This document shows positions 36,184-46,262 of a stretch of 64,000 nucleotides of DNA, piece after piece; within the stretch, counting starts at the first letter, position 1; every line of letters starts with the position of its first letter. The notes under the pieces were generated by a model that worked only from the letters and a program-made list of their open reading frames with translations, ran no database searches and was not told where the DNA came from. This DNA comes from Xanthomonas fragariae (GTDB lineage: Bacteria > Pseudomonadota > Gammaproteobacteria > Xanthomonadales > Xanthomonadaceae), in assembly GCF_017603965.1 (NCBI RefSeq), contig NZ_CP071955.1, positions 1,302,001-1,366,000 on the forward strand. The letters are read 5' to 3'. The position numbers and the translations under genes are program-made.

Positions 36184-37638
36184 ATGCTTTTGGCAGACTT
36201 GAGTAGCGCGACTTACACGACATCCTCTCCGCGATTGTTGTCCAAATATTCGGCTGCAGCCGACTTGGTTTTGCGTGTATTCGACCTGACCATGGTCGTG
36301 GTTTCCGGTCTGGTGGCGTATCGCATCGTCTTTGGCTCCTGGGTGCCGGCGGCACCGTATCGGGTCGCGATCGCCACCACCCTGTTGTATTCGGTGATCT
36401 GCTTTGCCCTGTTCCCGCTCTATCGAAGCTGGCGCGGTCGTGGCCTGCTGAGCGAGTTGATGGTGCTGGGTGGGGCATTTGGCGGCGTGTTTGCGCTATT
36501 CGCGGTGCATGCACTGATCGTGCAGGTGGGCGAGCAGGTGTCGCGTGGATGGATCGGACTGTGGTTCGTCGGCGGCTTGGTTTCGCTGGTGGCTGCACGT
36601 ACCTTGTTGCGCGGCTTCTTGAATCATTTGCGCACCCAAGGTGTGGACGTGCAGCGGGTGGTGGTGATCGGTCTGCGCCACCCGGTGATGAAGATCAATC
36701 ATTACCTAAGCCGCAATCCGTGGGTCGGTATGAATCTGGTCGGCTATTTCCGTACTCCGTACGACATCGCCATGACCGAACAGCGTCATTCCCTGCCATG
36801 CTTGGGCGACCCGGACGCGTTGATCGAATATCTGAAGGACAATCAGGTCGAGCAGGTCTGGATCTCGCTGCCGCTGGGCGAGCGTGATCATATCAAGCAG
36901 CTGCTGCAGCGTCTGGATCGTTATCCGATCAACGTAAAGCTGGTGCCTGATCTGTTCGACTTCGGTTTGTTGAACCAGTCCGGCGAGCAAATTGGCAACG
37001 TTCCGGTAATCAACCTGCGCCAGGGCGGCGTGGATCGCGACAACTACTTCGTGGTTGCCAAGGCCTTGCAGGACAAGATCCTGGCCGTGATCGCCCTGAT
37101 GGGCTTGTGGCCGCTAATGGCTGCGATTGCAGTTGGCGTCAAGATGAGCTCGCCGGGTCCGGTGTTCTTCCGCCAGCGCCGCCATGGCCTGGGCGGTCGC
37201 GAGTTCTATATGTACAAATTCCGCTCAATGCGCGTGCATGACGACCATGGCATAACCATCCAGCAGGCGACTAAGAACGACACTCGCATCACCCGTTTCG
37301 GTGCGTTTCTGCGCCGCAGCAGCCTGGATGAGTTGCCGCAAATCTTCAACGTGCTCGGTGGCAGCATGTCGATCGTTGGTCCGCGTCCGCATGCCGCGCA
37401 GCACAACACACACTACGAAAAGTTGATTAATCACTATATGCAGCGCCACTACGTCAAGCCGGGCATCACTGGCTGGGCGCAGGTGAACGGCTTCCGCGGC
37501 GAAACCCCGGAGCTGCGCACGATGAAGAAGCGCATTCAGTACGACCTCGACTACATCCGTCGTTGGTCGCTGTGGTTGGATATCCGCATCATCGTGCTGA
37601 CCGCAGTGCGTGTGTTCGGACAGAAGACCGCGTACTGA
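36184..37638 (+). CDS. gumD: GumD, undecaprenyl-phosphate glucose-1-phosphate transferase
   Basis: A 484-residue membrane enzyme that starts xanthan synthesis by moving glucose-1-phosphate from UDP-glucose to the C55 lipid carrier. Four N-terminal spans (about 25-145), a central CoA-binding-like domain (about 150-260, [18 protein letters not shown]), a further span near 300, and the catalytic bacterial sugar transferase domain: [46 protein letters not shown] and [23 protein letters not shown] site stands 8 bases before the ATG. A 243-base gap from gumC leaves room for an internal promoter. Length equals the known GumD. Confidence 0.97.
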   Translation: MLLADLSSATYTTSSPRLLSKYSAAADLVLRVFDLTMVVVSGLVAYRIVFGSWVPAAPYRVAIATTLLYSVICFALFPLYRSWRGRGLLSELMVLGGAFGGVFALFAVHALIVQVGEQVSRGWIGLWFVGGLVSLVAARTLLRGFLNHLRTQGVDVQRVVVIGLRHPVMKINHYLSRNPWVGMNLVGYFRTPYDIAMTEQRHSLPCLGDPDALIEYLKDNQVEQVWISLPLGERDHIKQLLQRLDRYPINVKLVPDLFDFGLLNQSGEQIGNVPVINLRQGGVDRDNYFVVAKALQDKILAVIALMGLWPLMAAIAVGVKMSSPGPVFFRQRRHGLGGREFYMYKFRSMRVHDDHGITIQQATKNDTRITRFGAFLRRSSLDELPQIFNVLGGSMSIVGPRPHAAQHNTHYEKLINHYMQRHYVKPGITGWAQVNGFRGETPELRTMKKRIQYDLDYIRRWSLWLDIRIIVLTAVRVFGQKTAY

Positions 37639-37720
37639 TTGTGGCTGGGAGTATGCGACCTGGCGCGTATAGCGCCGCGGGCGGCTGCATCGCAGCCGCC
37701 TATTTCGAGCAGGCGTCTGC

Positions 37721-39022
37721 ATGCTGATCCGAATGAGCGATGAGACCCGCGTCCGCTGGCACAACTCATTGATCGAGCTCACGCTATTGGTCGGCGTGGG
37801 TTACAATCTGGTGCTGGCCTTGATCAACGCCAACGTGTTCGCAGTGCGCCCGGCGGTCACCTATGTGGTCGAGTTCATGGTCTACGCGGCCTGTTTTGTG
37901 CTTGGTCTGGGTTCAATGAGCCGCAAGCGCATCGCATTGGTCATCAGTGGCTTGGGGCTGATTGTTACTTTGATGTTCGTGCGCTTTTTGGTGAACTGGC
38001 AGATCGACCCAAAGTTTTTTCGCGATGCGCTTGTAGCGTTCGCTTTCGTCGTGTTAGGTTCAGGCTACACCGGTTCGCTGCCAAAGTTGTTCATTCGCAT
38101 GACCATCATCGTCTCGCTGGTTGCGGCCTTCGAACTGGCGATGCCGAGCGCGTACGGTGATCTGGTTAATCCAAAGAGCTTCTTCGTCAATGCGCGTGGC
38201 ATGAGCGCCGAAGGGTTCTGGAACGAAGACAGCAATCTGTTCGTCAGTGCGACGCGACCGGGCGAGCGCAACTTTCTGCCGGGCTCCAATCTGCCGCGTG
38301 CCTCCTCGATATTCATCGAGCCGGTGACGATGGGCAATTACATTTGCTTCTTCACTGCGATCGTGCTCGTGTTCTGGCGCTGGATGCGGCCCTCGATGCT
38401 GATCCTGTCGGTGGGCTTGATCGGCTTCATGATCGTGGCCTCGGATGGAAGATTAGCCGCTGGTACCTGCGTGCTGATGGTCTTGCTGTCGCCGTTGTTG
38501 AAACGCCTGGATCAGCGATTAGCATTCCTGGTGTTCCTGGTGGTAATCATGACGGCGTGGTTGCTGGTTTGGTTCACCGGAATCACGGCGTATCAGGACA
38601 CCACAATGGGGCGGGTGTTCTTCACGGTTCACTCGATGAATAACCTGTCGTTCAAGTCATGGATGGGCCTGGATTTTGCGCAGGCATATCGTTATTTCGA
38701 CAGCGGAATTTCGTACTTCATTGCATCGCAATCGATCGTGGGCGTGCTGGCGTTTCTGTTGTCGTATTCGTTCTTGCTATTAATGCCGAGCAAGGAAGGC
38801 CAGCTGTTCAAGAACCTGGCCATTTTCGCGTTCGCGCTGAGTCTACTGGTGTCCAACGGCTACTTCTCAATCAAGACTTCGGCCCTGTGGTGGTTCGTCT
38901 GCGGTTGCCTGTGGCACATGCTGCCGACCTGGTCTGCGCCTATGACGCCCAACGATCCGATCAATGATGATTCAACGGCGAATGGCGGGCAGTTGCCATT
39001 GCGTGCGGGAGCGGCGCGATGA
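37721..39022 (+). CDS. gumE: GumE, xanthan polymerase (Wzy-like)
   Basis: A 433-residue inner-membrane protein with about 11-12 hydrophobic spans (for example LIELTLLVGVGYNLVLALIN, MTIIVSLVAAFELAM, LVFLVVIMTAWLLVWFTGIT) and a large hydrophilic loop near residues 145-200 (PKSFFVNARGMSAEGFWNED), as in Wzy O-antigen polymerases. It joins lipid-linked pentasaccharide repeats on the periplasmic side. Two start codons four codons apart are possible (37721 and 37733). Its TGA overlaps the ATG of gumF. The end is cytoplasmic and rich in Asn, Asp and Gly. Confidence 0.93.
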   Translation: MLIRMSDETRVRWHNSLIELTLLVGVGYNLVLALINANVFAVRPAVTYVVEFMVYAACFVLGLGSMSRKRIALVISGLGLIVTLMFVRFLVNWQIDPKFFRDALVAFAFVVLGSGYTGSLPKLFIRMTIIVSLVAAFELAMPSAYGDLVNPKSFFVNARGMSAEGFWNEDSNLFVSATRPGERNFLPGSNLPRASSIFIEPVTMGNYICFFTAIVLVFWRWMRPSMLILSVGLIGFMIVASDGRLAAGTCVLMVLLSPLLKRLDQRLAFLVFLVVIMTAWLLVWFTGITAYQDTTMGRVFFTVHSMNNLSFKSWMGLDFAQAYRYFDSGISYFIASQSIVGVLAFLLSYSFLLLMPSKEGQLFKNLAIFAFALSLLVSNGYFSIKTSALWWFVCGCLWHMLPTWSAPMTPNDPINDDSTANGGQLPLRAGAAR

Positions 39023-40107
39023 GTGTGACGGCAACGCCTGCGTCGCTGTCGGCATGGCCTGCGGCTGGCGCGCACGCTGCAAACACCGGGCGCGCACGCG
39101 ATCCGCGCATCGATGCCGCCAAGGCGATCGCCATCCTGTTGGTGGTGTTCTGCCAAGCCAAGGGTGTCCCGCAGGGCATGACGTTGTTCGCTTACAGTTT
39201 CCATGTGCCGCTGTTTTTCATGGTGTCGGGATGGCTGGCGGCTGGCTATGCGTCGCGGACGGGGTTGTCGCAGACGGTCGGCAAGCAGGCGCGCAGTCTG
39301 CTGTTGACGTATGTCACGTTCTATCTGCTGGGCTATGTGTATTGGTTGCTGACACGCAACATCGGCGAAAAAGCTGCGCGCTGGGGAAGTCACCCGTGGT
39401 GGGAGCCGATCGTCTCGATGTTTACCGGCATCGGCCCGGACCTGTACGTGCAGCCCCCGCTGTGGTTTCTGCCGGTGATGCTGGTCACCGTAGTGGGTTA
39501 CGTTGTGCTACGCCGCTGGATGTCGCCGATGCTGATCGCGGTGGCGTCGTTGATCGTGGCGTGGTTCTGGATGAACTGGTTTCCTGCGCAGCGCGTGCGG
39601 ATTTTTTTCGGCTTGGATGTTCTACCGGTGTCGCTGTGCTTCTATGCACTGGGTGCATTGCTGATCTACTTTTCGCCGCGCCTGCCGAAGTCCTTGCCTG
39701 GCAGCGCGCTTGCGACGCTGTTGCTGGCAGTGCCGGTGGCTTGGCTTGCGGACGCGAACGGGCGGATCGATCTCAATATGCTGGAATTCGGGCGTAACCA
39801 CGTGTTGTTCCTGGTGAGTGCGGTGCTGGGCGCGTTGATGGTGATGTGTGCAGCACGGCTGGTGCAGAGCTGGGCCTGGGTGCAGTGGATCGGCCGCAAC
39901 ACGCTTTTGATTCTTTGCACCCATATGCTGGTGTTCTTTGCGCTGTCCGGGGTTGCGGCCTTGTCCGGTGGGTTCGGCGCGTCGCGCCCAGGGTTGGGTT
40001 GGGCGGTGTTTGTTACGCTCTTCGCCTTGGTCGCGTGTGTACCGCTGCGCTGGGTGTTGATGCGTTTTGCTCCCTGGACGTTGGGTGCCCGTCCGGTGGT
40101 GGCATGA
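39019..40107 (+). CDS. gumF: GumF, acetyltransferase for the internal mannose
   Basis: A 362-residue membrane protein of the acyltransferase-3 family with about ten spans. The family signature near the N-terminus is RDPRIDAAKAIAILLVVFCQ (about 30-49) and YSFHVPLFFMVSGWL (about 61-75). It O-acetylates the inner mannose of the xanthan repeat. It overlaps gumE by ATGA and is followed after 13 bases by its paralogue gumG, to which it aligns along its whole length (RPWWDP against HPWWEP, RNTLLILCTHMLVFF against TNTLLILCTHTMVFL), a tandem duplication. Confidence 0.94.
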   Translation: MSVTATPASLSAWPAAGAHAANTGRARDPRIDAAKAIAILLVVFCQAKGVPQGMTLFAYSFHVPLFFMVSGWLAAGYASRTGLSQTVGKQARSLLLTYVTFYLLGYVYWLLTRNIGEKAARWGSHPWWEPIVSMFTGIGPDLYVQPPLWFLPVMLVTVVGYVVLRRWMSPMLIAVASLIVAWFWMNWFPAQRVRIFFGLDVLPVSLCFYALGALLIYFSPRLPKSLPGSALATLLLAVPVAWLADANGRIDLNMLEFGRNHVLFLVSAVLGALMVMCAARLVQSWAWVQWIGRNTLLILCTHMLVFFALSGVAALSGGFGASRPGLGWAVFVTLFALVACVPLRWVLMRFAPWTLGARPVVA

Positions 40108-40120
40108 CAGGGGCTGCGGC

Positions 40121-41209
40121 ATGACAACTGCACCGTATTCCACGAATGCTGGGCACAAGAATACCCTGGCAAATGCCAAGCCGGCACCTGCCGTGACGCG
40201 TGATTGGCAGATCGATGCAGCAAAAGCGCTGGCGATCGTTCTGGTCGTGTTGGGACACGCTAGCGGAATGCCTCTGGCGTACAAGCTGTTCGCTTACAGC
40301 TTTCATGTTCCGCTGTTCTTTGTGCTCTCCGGTTGGGTGGGTGAGCGCTTCGGTCGCCGTGCCTTGAATGTAGCGACGCTAGCGAAGTTGGGGCGCACGC
40401 TATTGGTTCCCTACCTTGCTTTTTTCCTGGTTGCCTATGCGTTGTGGGTGCTGACGGCCCTGTTTGATAAGCCAGCGCCGCATGCGCAGGCTCGCCCGTG
40501 GTGGGACCCGTTTTTTGGCTTGTTATGGGCCAATGGGTCCAGTTTGTATGTGCTTCCGGCGCTGTGGTTTTTGCCCGCGTTGGCTGCCACAACGCTAGCC
40601 TACATTGCACTGCGTGAGCGCCTGAATACGACCGTGGTGGCTGCGCTCAGTCTGCCGCTTGCATTGGCATGGGCCGTTTGGTTTCCGTCGCTGCATCTGC
40701 GTCTGCCTTTTGTGCTGGATGTCTTGCCTGTTGCACTATTCTTCATTGCAGTAGGCGGCTGGCTGTCGCGCTTTGCCGATGCGCTGCGCTCGTTTGGGTT
40801 ACTGGTTTGGGCATTGGCACTGCCAGTGATCTCAGCGGCATGGTGGTTGCTGGCCGGCTTGAATGGGCAGGTGGACGTGAACAACCTGCAGTTCGGGCAT
40901 TCGGCGGCGCTGTTTTTGCTGGTCAGCTTGCTGGGGACTGCGATGACGCTGTGCGTGGCTTACTTCATCCGGCGCTGGCGGTGGGTGCAGTGGATCGGTA
41001 CCAATACCTTGCTGATTCTGTGTACGCACACGATGGTATTCCTGGTGGTCACCAGCGTGGTGGCACGAACGGGAGTGATTGCACGTAGCACGATCGGTAC
41101 ACCTGCTTGGGCGATGGGGCTGTGTATGTTTGCGATCGCTGCATGTGTGCCGATGCGCGCTGTGCTGGTGCGTGCGGCGCCCTGGATGTTGGGGTTGAAA
41201 CGTAAATGA
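40121..41209 (+). CDS. gumG: GumG, acetyltransferase for the external mannose
   Basis: A 362-residue acyltransferase-3 membrane protein, paralogue of gumF. Signature TRDWQIDAAKALAIVLVVLG (about 26-45) with the catalytic-type H in GHASGMPLAYKLFAYSFHVP, then about ten spans. It O-acetylates the terminal mannose. The ATG at 40121 is preferred to one at 40067 that lies inside gumF. The residues before the signature are short and unlike gumF, so the two copies have diverged at the ends and kept the core. Next is gumH after a 67-base gap. Confidence 0.94.
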   Translation: MTTAPYSTNAGHKNTLANAKPAPAVTRDWQIDAAKALAIVLVVLGHASGMPLAYKLFAYSFHVPLFFVLSGWVGERFGRRALNVATLAKLGRTLLVPYLAFFLVAYALWVLTALFDKPAPHAQARPWWDPFFGLLWANGSSLYVLPALWFLPALAATTLAYIALRERLNTTVVAALSLPLALAWAVWFPSLHLRLPFVLDVLPVALFFIAVGGWLSRFADALRSFGLLVWALALPVISAAWWLLAGLNGQVDVNNLQFGHSAALFLLVSLLGTAMTLCVAYFIRRWRWVQWIGTNTLLILCTHTMVFLVVTSVVARTGVIARSTIGTPAWAMGLCMFAIAACVPMRAVLVRAAPWMLGLKRK

Positions 41210-41276
41210 CGAGTTTTCAAAATCATCAGCCGTCGCAGCAAATGATTGCGCGTTGCTGGCACAGGAGATTGGCGTA

Positions 41277-42419
41277 ATGAAAGTGGTACATGTCGTCCGC
41301 CAATTCCATCCTTCGATCGGAGGTATGGAGGAAGTCGTTCTCAATGTTGCCCGCCAACATCAAGCCAACAGTGCCGACACGGTGGAGATCGTTACTCTGG
41401 ACCGTGTATTTACCGATCCGGACGTGCACCTCGCGGCGCAGGAAATGCATCAGGGTCTTCCGATCCGTCGTATCGGCTATCACGGATCGTCGCGCTATCC
41501 GTTGGCACCGTCAGTACTCAGCGCAATTCGCTCGGCGGATCTGGTGCATCTGCACGGCATCGATTTCTTCTACGACTATCTGGCGCTGACCAAGCCGCTA
41601 CACGGCAAGCCGATGGTGGTGTCCACGCACGGTGGATTTTTCCACACCGCGTACGCATCGGGCATGAAGCAACTTTGGTTCCAAACGCTCACCCGCACCT
41701 CGGCGCTGGCCTATGCGCGTGTGATCGCGACCAGCGAGAACGATGGCGATCTATTCGCCAAAGTCGTGTCGCGGGCGCGGCTGCGGGTGATCGAAAACGG
41801 TGTGGATGTGGAGAAATACGCAGGGCAGGGCGCAGCGACGCCAGGGCGGACGATGCTTTATTTCGGACGTTGGTCGGTGAACAAGGGGCTGATCGAAACG
41901 CTGGAGTTGCTGCAGGCCGCACTCAAGCGCGACACGCAGTGGCGGCTGATCATTGCCGGTCGCGAATACGATCTGAAGGAGGCCGACTTGCGCAAGGCGA
42001 TCGCTGAGCGTGGGCTGCAAGACAAGGTGCAGTTGAGCATGTCGCCGTCGCAGCAGCAGCTGTGCGCCTTGATGCGCCAGGCGCAGTTCTTTGTGTGCCT
42101 GTCGGGGCATGAGGGGTTTGGTATTGCCGCGGTAGAGGCGATGAGCGCGGGCCTGATTCCGATTCTCAGTGATATACCGCCGTTCGTGCGGCTTGCCAGC
42201 GAGTCGGGTCAGGGCGTGATCGTCAATCGCGACAAGATCGAGGCTGCGGCCGATCAAGTGCAGGCGCTCGCGCTCCAAGCCGATGTCGACTTCGACACGC
42301 GTCGTGTTGCGTCGATGGCCTACGTCAGTCGCTACGATTGGAAACATGTGGTTGGGCGCTACATCGACGAATACCACATTGCATTGGGCGCAGCTCGCGT
42401 GCAGGAGGTGGTGCGATGA
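41277..42419 (+). CDS. gumH: GumH, alpha-1,3-mannosyltransferase (GT4)
   Basis: A 380-residue cytoplasmic, membrane-associated GT-B glycosyltransferase that adds the first mannose from GDP-mannose to the cellobiose lipid. The N-terminal domain begins MKVVHVVRQFHPSIGGMEEV with the Gly-rich acceptor loop. The C-terminal GT4 domain has MLYFGRWSVNKGLIETLELL (about 192-211) and the EX7E motif HEGFGIAAVEAMSAGLIPIL (about 279-298). An upstream ATG at 41253 would add eight residues not typical of the family. The stop overlaps the gumI start (ATGA). Confidence 0.95.
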   Translation: MKVVHVVRQFHPSIGGMEEVVLNVARQHQANSADTVEIVTLDRVFTDPDVHLAAQEMHQGLPIRRIGYHGSSRYPLAPSVLSAIRSADLVHLHGIDFFYDYLALTKPLHGKPMVVSTHGGFFHTAYASGMKQLWFQTLTRTSALAYARVIATSENDGDLFAKVVSRARLRVIENGVDVEKYAGQGAATPGRTMLYFGRWSVNKGLIETLELLQAALKRDTQWRLIIAGREYDLKEADLRKAIAERGLQDKVQLSMSPSQQQLCALMRQAQFFVCLSGHEGFGIAAVEAMSAGLIPILSDIPPFVRLASESGQGVIVNRDKIEAAADQVQALALQADVDFDTRRVASMAYVSRYDWKHVVGRYIDEYHIALGAARVQEVVR

Positions 42420-43465
42420 GCGCGCTTGCGTCCCCATCGATGACGCGTGCAGCCGTCCAGCCGAAGGTCACGGTGTTGTTCTCCACCCCCAAGCCCGATG
42501 CCAGCACCAACCCGTATCTGACCCAGCTCTACGACGCGCTGCCCGCTGCGGTGCAGCCGCGCTTCTTTTCGATGCGCGATGCGTTGCTGTCGCGCTATGA
42601 CGTGCTGCATCTGCATTGGCCCGAGTACCTGCTGCGCCACCCTTCCGCTGCGGGCACCTTGGCCAAGCAAGTCTGCGCAGCGTTGTTGTTGCTCAAGCTG
42701 CAGCTGACCGGCACGCCGGTCGTGCGCACTTTGCACAACCTGGCGCCGCATGAGGACCGTGGATGGCGCGAGCGCAGCCTGTTGCGCTGGATCGATCGTT
42801 TGACGCGTCGCTGGATCCGTATCAATGCGACCACGCCGCCGCGTCCGCCGTTCACCGACACCATCCTGCACGGTCACTATCGCGACTGGTTTGCGACAAT
42901 GGATCAGGGCATCGCAGTTCCGGGGCGCTTGCTGCACTTCGGTCTGATTCGCCCATACAAAGGCGTCGAAACGCTGCTGGAGGTCATGCGCGAGGTGAAC
43001 GATTCGCGCGTGCATCTGCGCATCGTCGGCAATCCCGCGACGCCGCAGATGCGTAAGTTGGTCGAAAACGCCTGCGCGCAGGACTCGCGTATCAGCGCAC
43101 TGCTGGCCTATGTCGAAGAGCCGGTGCTCGCGCGTGAAGTCAGCGAGGCCGAGTTGGTGGTGTTGCCGTATCGACAGATGCACAACTCCGGCACGTTGTT
43201 ACTGGCGTTGTCGCTGGCGCGCCCGGTACTGGCGCCGTGGAGCGAGTCGAATGCGGCCATCGCCGAGGAAGTCGGCCCGGGCTGGGTGTTCTTGTATGAG
43301 GGCGACTTCGATTCGGCGCTGCTGACCGGCATGCTGGACAAGGTACGTGCTGCGCCGCGCAGTCCGGTACCGGATCTTTCGCAACGCGATTGGCCGCGGA
43401 TCGGGCAGTTGCATTACCGCACGTATCTGGAAGCGCTGGGCAAAGATGGAGACGCAGCGCTGTGA
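42416..43465 (+). CDS. gumI: GumI, beta-1,4-mannosyltransferase (GT94)
   Basis: A 349-residue GT-B fold enzyme that adds the terminal mannose in a retaining or inverting step assigned to family GT94. VTVLFSTPKPDASTNPYLTQ and the LHLHWPEYLLRHPSAAGTLA region mark the N-terminal domain; FGLIRPYKGVETLLEVMREV (about 180-199) and VVLPYRQMHNSGTLLLALSL (about 244-263) mark the donor domain. It is the last sugar step before flipping. It overlaps gumH at ATGA and gumJ at GTGA, so translation is coupled. Confidence 0.93.
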   Translation: MSALASPSMTRAAVQPKVTVLFSTPKPDASTNPYLTQLYDALPAAVQPRFFSMRDALLSRYDVLHLHWPEYLLRHPSAAGTLAKQVCAALLLLKLQLTGTPVVRTLHNLAPHEDRGWRERSLLRWIDRLTRRWIRINATTPPRPPFTDTILHGHYRDWFATMDQGIAVPGRLLHFGLIRPYKGVETLLEVMREVNDSRVHLRIVGNPATPQMRKLVENACAQDSRISALLAYVEEPVLAREVSEAELVVLPYRQMHNSGTLLLALSLARPVLAPWSESNAAIAEEVGPGWVFLYEGDFDSALLTGMLDKVRAAPRSPVPDLSQRDWPRIGQLHYRTYLEALGKDGDAAL

Positions 43466-44967
43466 CCGCAGAGACCTCGACGATGCCACCTCATACGCCG
43501 CCACCGCAGCGCAGCCTGGGTTCGCGCGCTGCCGGTGGCGCAGCGGTGACCATGCTTGGGCAGTCGGCCAAGATGGTCGTGCAGTTCGGCGGCATCATTC
43601 TGCTGGCGCGGTTACTGACACCATACGACTACGGTTTGATGGCGATGGTGACCGCCATCGTTGGCGCTGCCGAAATCCTGCGTGATTTCGGTCTGTCTGC
43701 CGCTGCGGTACAGGCCAAGCATGTCAGTCGCGAGCAACGTGACAATCTGTTCTGGATCAACAGCGGCATTGGTTTGTCGCTGTCGGTAGTGGTGTACGCA
43801 TCGGCGCATCTGATCGCGAACTTCTACAAAGAACCGGTCCTGATGACGATTTCCCAGGCGCTGGCGGTGACCTTCCTGATCAACGGCATGACCACGCAGT
43901 ACCGCGCGCATTTGAGCCGTGGTCTGCGCTTTGGCCAGGTTGCGCTCAGCGACGTTGGCTCGCAGGTGCTGGGTTTGGTCGCGGCGGTTGCTGCCGCATT
44001 GCTGGGCTGGGGGTATTGGGCCTTGGTGATTCAGCAGGTCGTGCAAGCCATCGTCAATTTCATCATCGCCGCGAGCTGCGCACGTTGGTTGCCGGGCGGG
44101 TATCAGCGTTCCGCGCCGATGCGCGATTTCATGAGCTTCGGCTGGAATCTGATGGCCGCGCAGTTGCTGGGTTACGCCAGTCGCAATGTGGGCCAGGTCA
44201 TCATCGGTTGGCGGACCGGTCCGGACGCGTTGGGTCTGTACAACCGCGCGTTCCAGTTGCTGATGATGCCGTTGAACCAGATCAATGCGCCTGCCACCAG
44301 TGTCGCGTTGCCGGTGTTGTCGCAACTGCAGGACGATCGCGAGCGCTTCAGCGCATTCCTGCTGCGCGGGCAGACGGTGATGGCGCACCTGATCTTTGCA
44401 CTGTTCTCCTTCGCCTGCGCGCTGGCCATGCCGTTGATCGTTCTGGTGCTTGGCAAACAGTGGCGCGAGGCAGTGCCGCTGTTCCAGGTACTGACGCTGG
44501 GCGGTATTTTCCAGACGGCGTCCTACGCGACATACTGGGTGTTCCTCGCCAGGGGTTTGATGCGCGCGCAGTTGATGTTCTCGCTGGTCAGCCGCATCGT
44601 GCTGATTGGCTGCATCTTTGTCGGTTCGCGCTGGGGTGCGATGGGCGTGGCGATCGGTTATTCGTTCGGTTTGCTGTTGATCTGGCCGTTGTCGCTGGTC
44701 TGGGTCGGCAAGATTTCCGACGCGCCGGTAGCCGCACTGTTCACCAATGCCGTGCGCGCGATGACGGCGTATGGCCTGGCAGGCGTCTGCGCTTACTACG
44801 CATCCACCACGGTCAGTGGCCCGCTGTGGCAGCAACTGGTCGTTGGCGCGGTCGCGATGTCCGCAGTTTGTCTGCTCGCTTTTGCGATCTGGCCCGCATT
44901 CCGCCGCGACGTGATTTCCATCGTTAACATCCGCAAGTTGCTGACACAGGCCAAGGCACGTCGATGA
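43462..44967 (+). CDS. gumJ: GumJ, lipid-linked pentasaccharide flippase (Wzx family)
   Basis: A 501-residue polysaccharide-transport (MATE/MVF-superfamily) membrane protein with about 12-14 spans. [20 protein letters not shown] (about 16-35), [20 protein letters not shown] and [20 protein letters not shown] are family landmarks. It moves the finished repeat across the inner membrane. I chose the GTG at 43462 because it overlaps the gumI stop; an ATG at 43483 would shorten the protein by seven residues, and the open frame up to 43390 lies inside gumI. A 64-base gap follows to gumK. Confidence 0.94.
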   Translation: MTAETSTMPPHTPPPQRSLGSRAAGGAAVTMLGQSAKMVVQFGGIILLARLLTPYDYGLMAMVTAIVGAAEILRDFGLSAAAVQAKHVSREQRDNLFWINSGIGLSLSVVVYASAHLIANFYKEPVLMTISQALAVTFLINGMTTQYRAHLSRGLRFGQVALSDVGSQVLGLVAAVAAALLGWGYWALVIQQVVQAIVNFIIAASCARWLPGGYQRSAPMRDFMSFGWNLMAAQLLGYASRNVGQVIIGWRTGPDALGLYNRAFQLLMMPLNQINAPATSVALPVLSQLQDDRERFSAFLLRGQTVMAHLIFALFSFACALAMPLIVLVLGKQWREAVPLFQVLTLGGIFQTASYATYWVFLARGLMRAQLMFSLVSRIVLIGCIFVGSRWGAMGVAIGYSFGLLLIWPLSLVWVGKISDAPVAALFTNAVRAMTAYGLAGVCAYYASTTVSGPLWQQLVVGAVAMSAVCLLAFAIWPAFRRDVISIVNIRKLLTQAKARR

Positions 44968-45031
44968 GATCGATAGTGTCTTCGCCCGCAGTCGGTCATG
45001 CTCTTTCCTACTCATTTATAGGATACGGCCC

Positions 45032-46228
45032 ATGAGCGATACACCCGCCGCCGCTTCCGGCATTCGCCGGCCTTGCTATCTGGTCTTGTCCGCCCACGAT
45101 TACCGCACACCACGGCGCGCCAATATTCATTTCATTACCGATCAGCTCGCGTTACGTGGTACGACACGGTTTTTCTCGCTGCGTTACAGCAGATTGTCTC
45201 GCATGAAAGGCGATATGCGACTGCCGCTGGATGACACCGCGAACACCGTTGTGTCGCATAAGGGCGTGGATTGCTATCTGTGGCGCACGACGGTGCATCC
45301 GTTCAATACGCGTCGTGGATGGTTACGTTCGGTCGAAGATGCCATGTTTCGCTGGTATGCCGCGCACCCGCCACGTCAGTTGCTCGACTGGATGCGCGAG
45401 GCGGATGTGATCGTGTTCGAGAGCGGCATTGCGGTCGCTTTCGTCGAACTTGCCAAGCGTGTCAATCCGGCAGCGAAGTTGGTGTATCGCGCATCCGATG
45501 GGTTGAGCACGATCAATGTTGCGTCCTACATCGAACGTGAGTTCGACCGGGTGGCGCCCAAGCTCGACGTGATTGCGCTCGTGTCGCCAGCGATGGCAGA
45601 CGAGGTGGCAAGTCGCGATAACGTCTATCACGTAGGCCATGGTGTGGATCACAACCTGGACCAGTTAGGCGATCCATCGCCGTACGGCGATGGCATCCAC
45701 GCTGTGGCTGTAGGTTCGATGTTGTTCGATCCGGAATTTTTTGTCGTTGCCGGCAAGGCTTTTCCCCAGGTCACCTTTCATGTGATCGGTTCTGGCATGG
45801 GCCGTCATTCTGGATACGGCGACAACGTGGTCGTCTATGGCGAGATGAAGCACGCCGAGACGATTGGCTACATCAAGCATGCGCGTTTCGGGATCGCACC
45901 CTATGCGTCCGAGCAAGTGCCTATCTATCTGGCCGATAGCTCGATGAAGCTATTGCAGTACGACTTTTTTGGCCTGCCTGCGGTCTGCCCGAACGCTGTC
46001 GTTGGGCCGTATCAGTCACGTTTCGGCTACACTCCCGGCAACGCTGACTCTGTCATTGCGGCAGTTAGCCGGGCCTTGGAAGCACCGCGTGTGCGTTATC
46101 GCCAGTGCCTGAATTGGTCCGACACTACCGATCGCGTGTTGGATCCCGGTGCGTATCCGGAAACCCGCCTGTATCCGCATCAGAACGCAGCTGTGCAAGT
46201 TTCTTCGACGACCGCGCTCTCGCATTAA
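45032..46228 (+). CDS. gumK: GumK, beta-glucuronosyltransferase (GT70)
   Basis: A 398-residue GT-B membrane-associated enzyme adding glucuronic acid from UDP-GlcA to the lipid-linked trisaccharide. Its GT70 features include [20 protein letters not shown] (about 30-49), [20 protein letters not shown] (about 152-171; the catalytic base Asp of the family lies here) and [20 protein letters not shown] (about 289-308), in which a conserved Lys contacts the donor. An AGGA site precedes the ATG. The 64-base gap from gumJ contains TTATAGGATA, which could be part of the internal promoter reported for this gene in X. campestris. Confidence 0.94.
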   Translation: MSDTPAAASGIRRPCYLVLSAHDYRTPRRANIHFITDQLALRGTTRFFSLRYSRLSRMKGDMRLPLDDTANTVVSHKGVDCYLWRTTVHPFNTRRGWLRSVEDAMFRWYAAHPPRQLLDWMREADVIVFESGIAVAFVELAKRVNPAAKLVYRASDGLSTINVASYIEREFDRVAPKLDVIALVSPAMADEVASRDNVYHVGHGVDHNLDQLGDPSPYGDGIHAVAVGSMLFDPEFFVVAGKAFPQVTFHVIGSGMGRHSGYGDNVVVYGEMKHAETIGYIKHARFGIAPYASEQVPIYLADSSMKLLQYDFFGLPAVCPNAVVGPYQSRFGYTPGNADSVIAAVSRALEAPRVRYRQCLNWSDTTDRVLDPGAYPETRLYPHQNAAVQVSSTTALSH

Positions 46229-46262
46229 GTAGAAACTCACTATTTAGGACACTCAATTCGTT

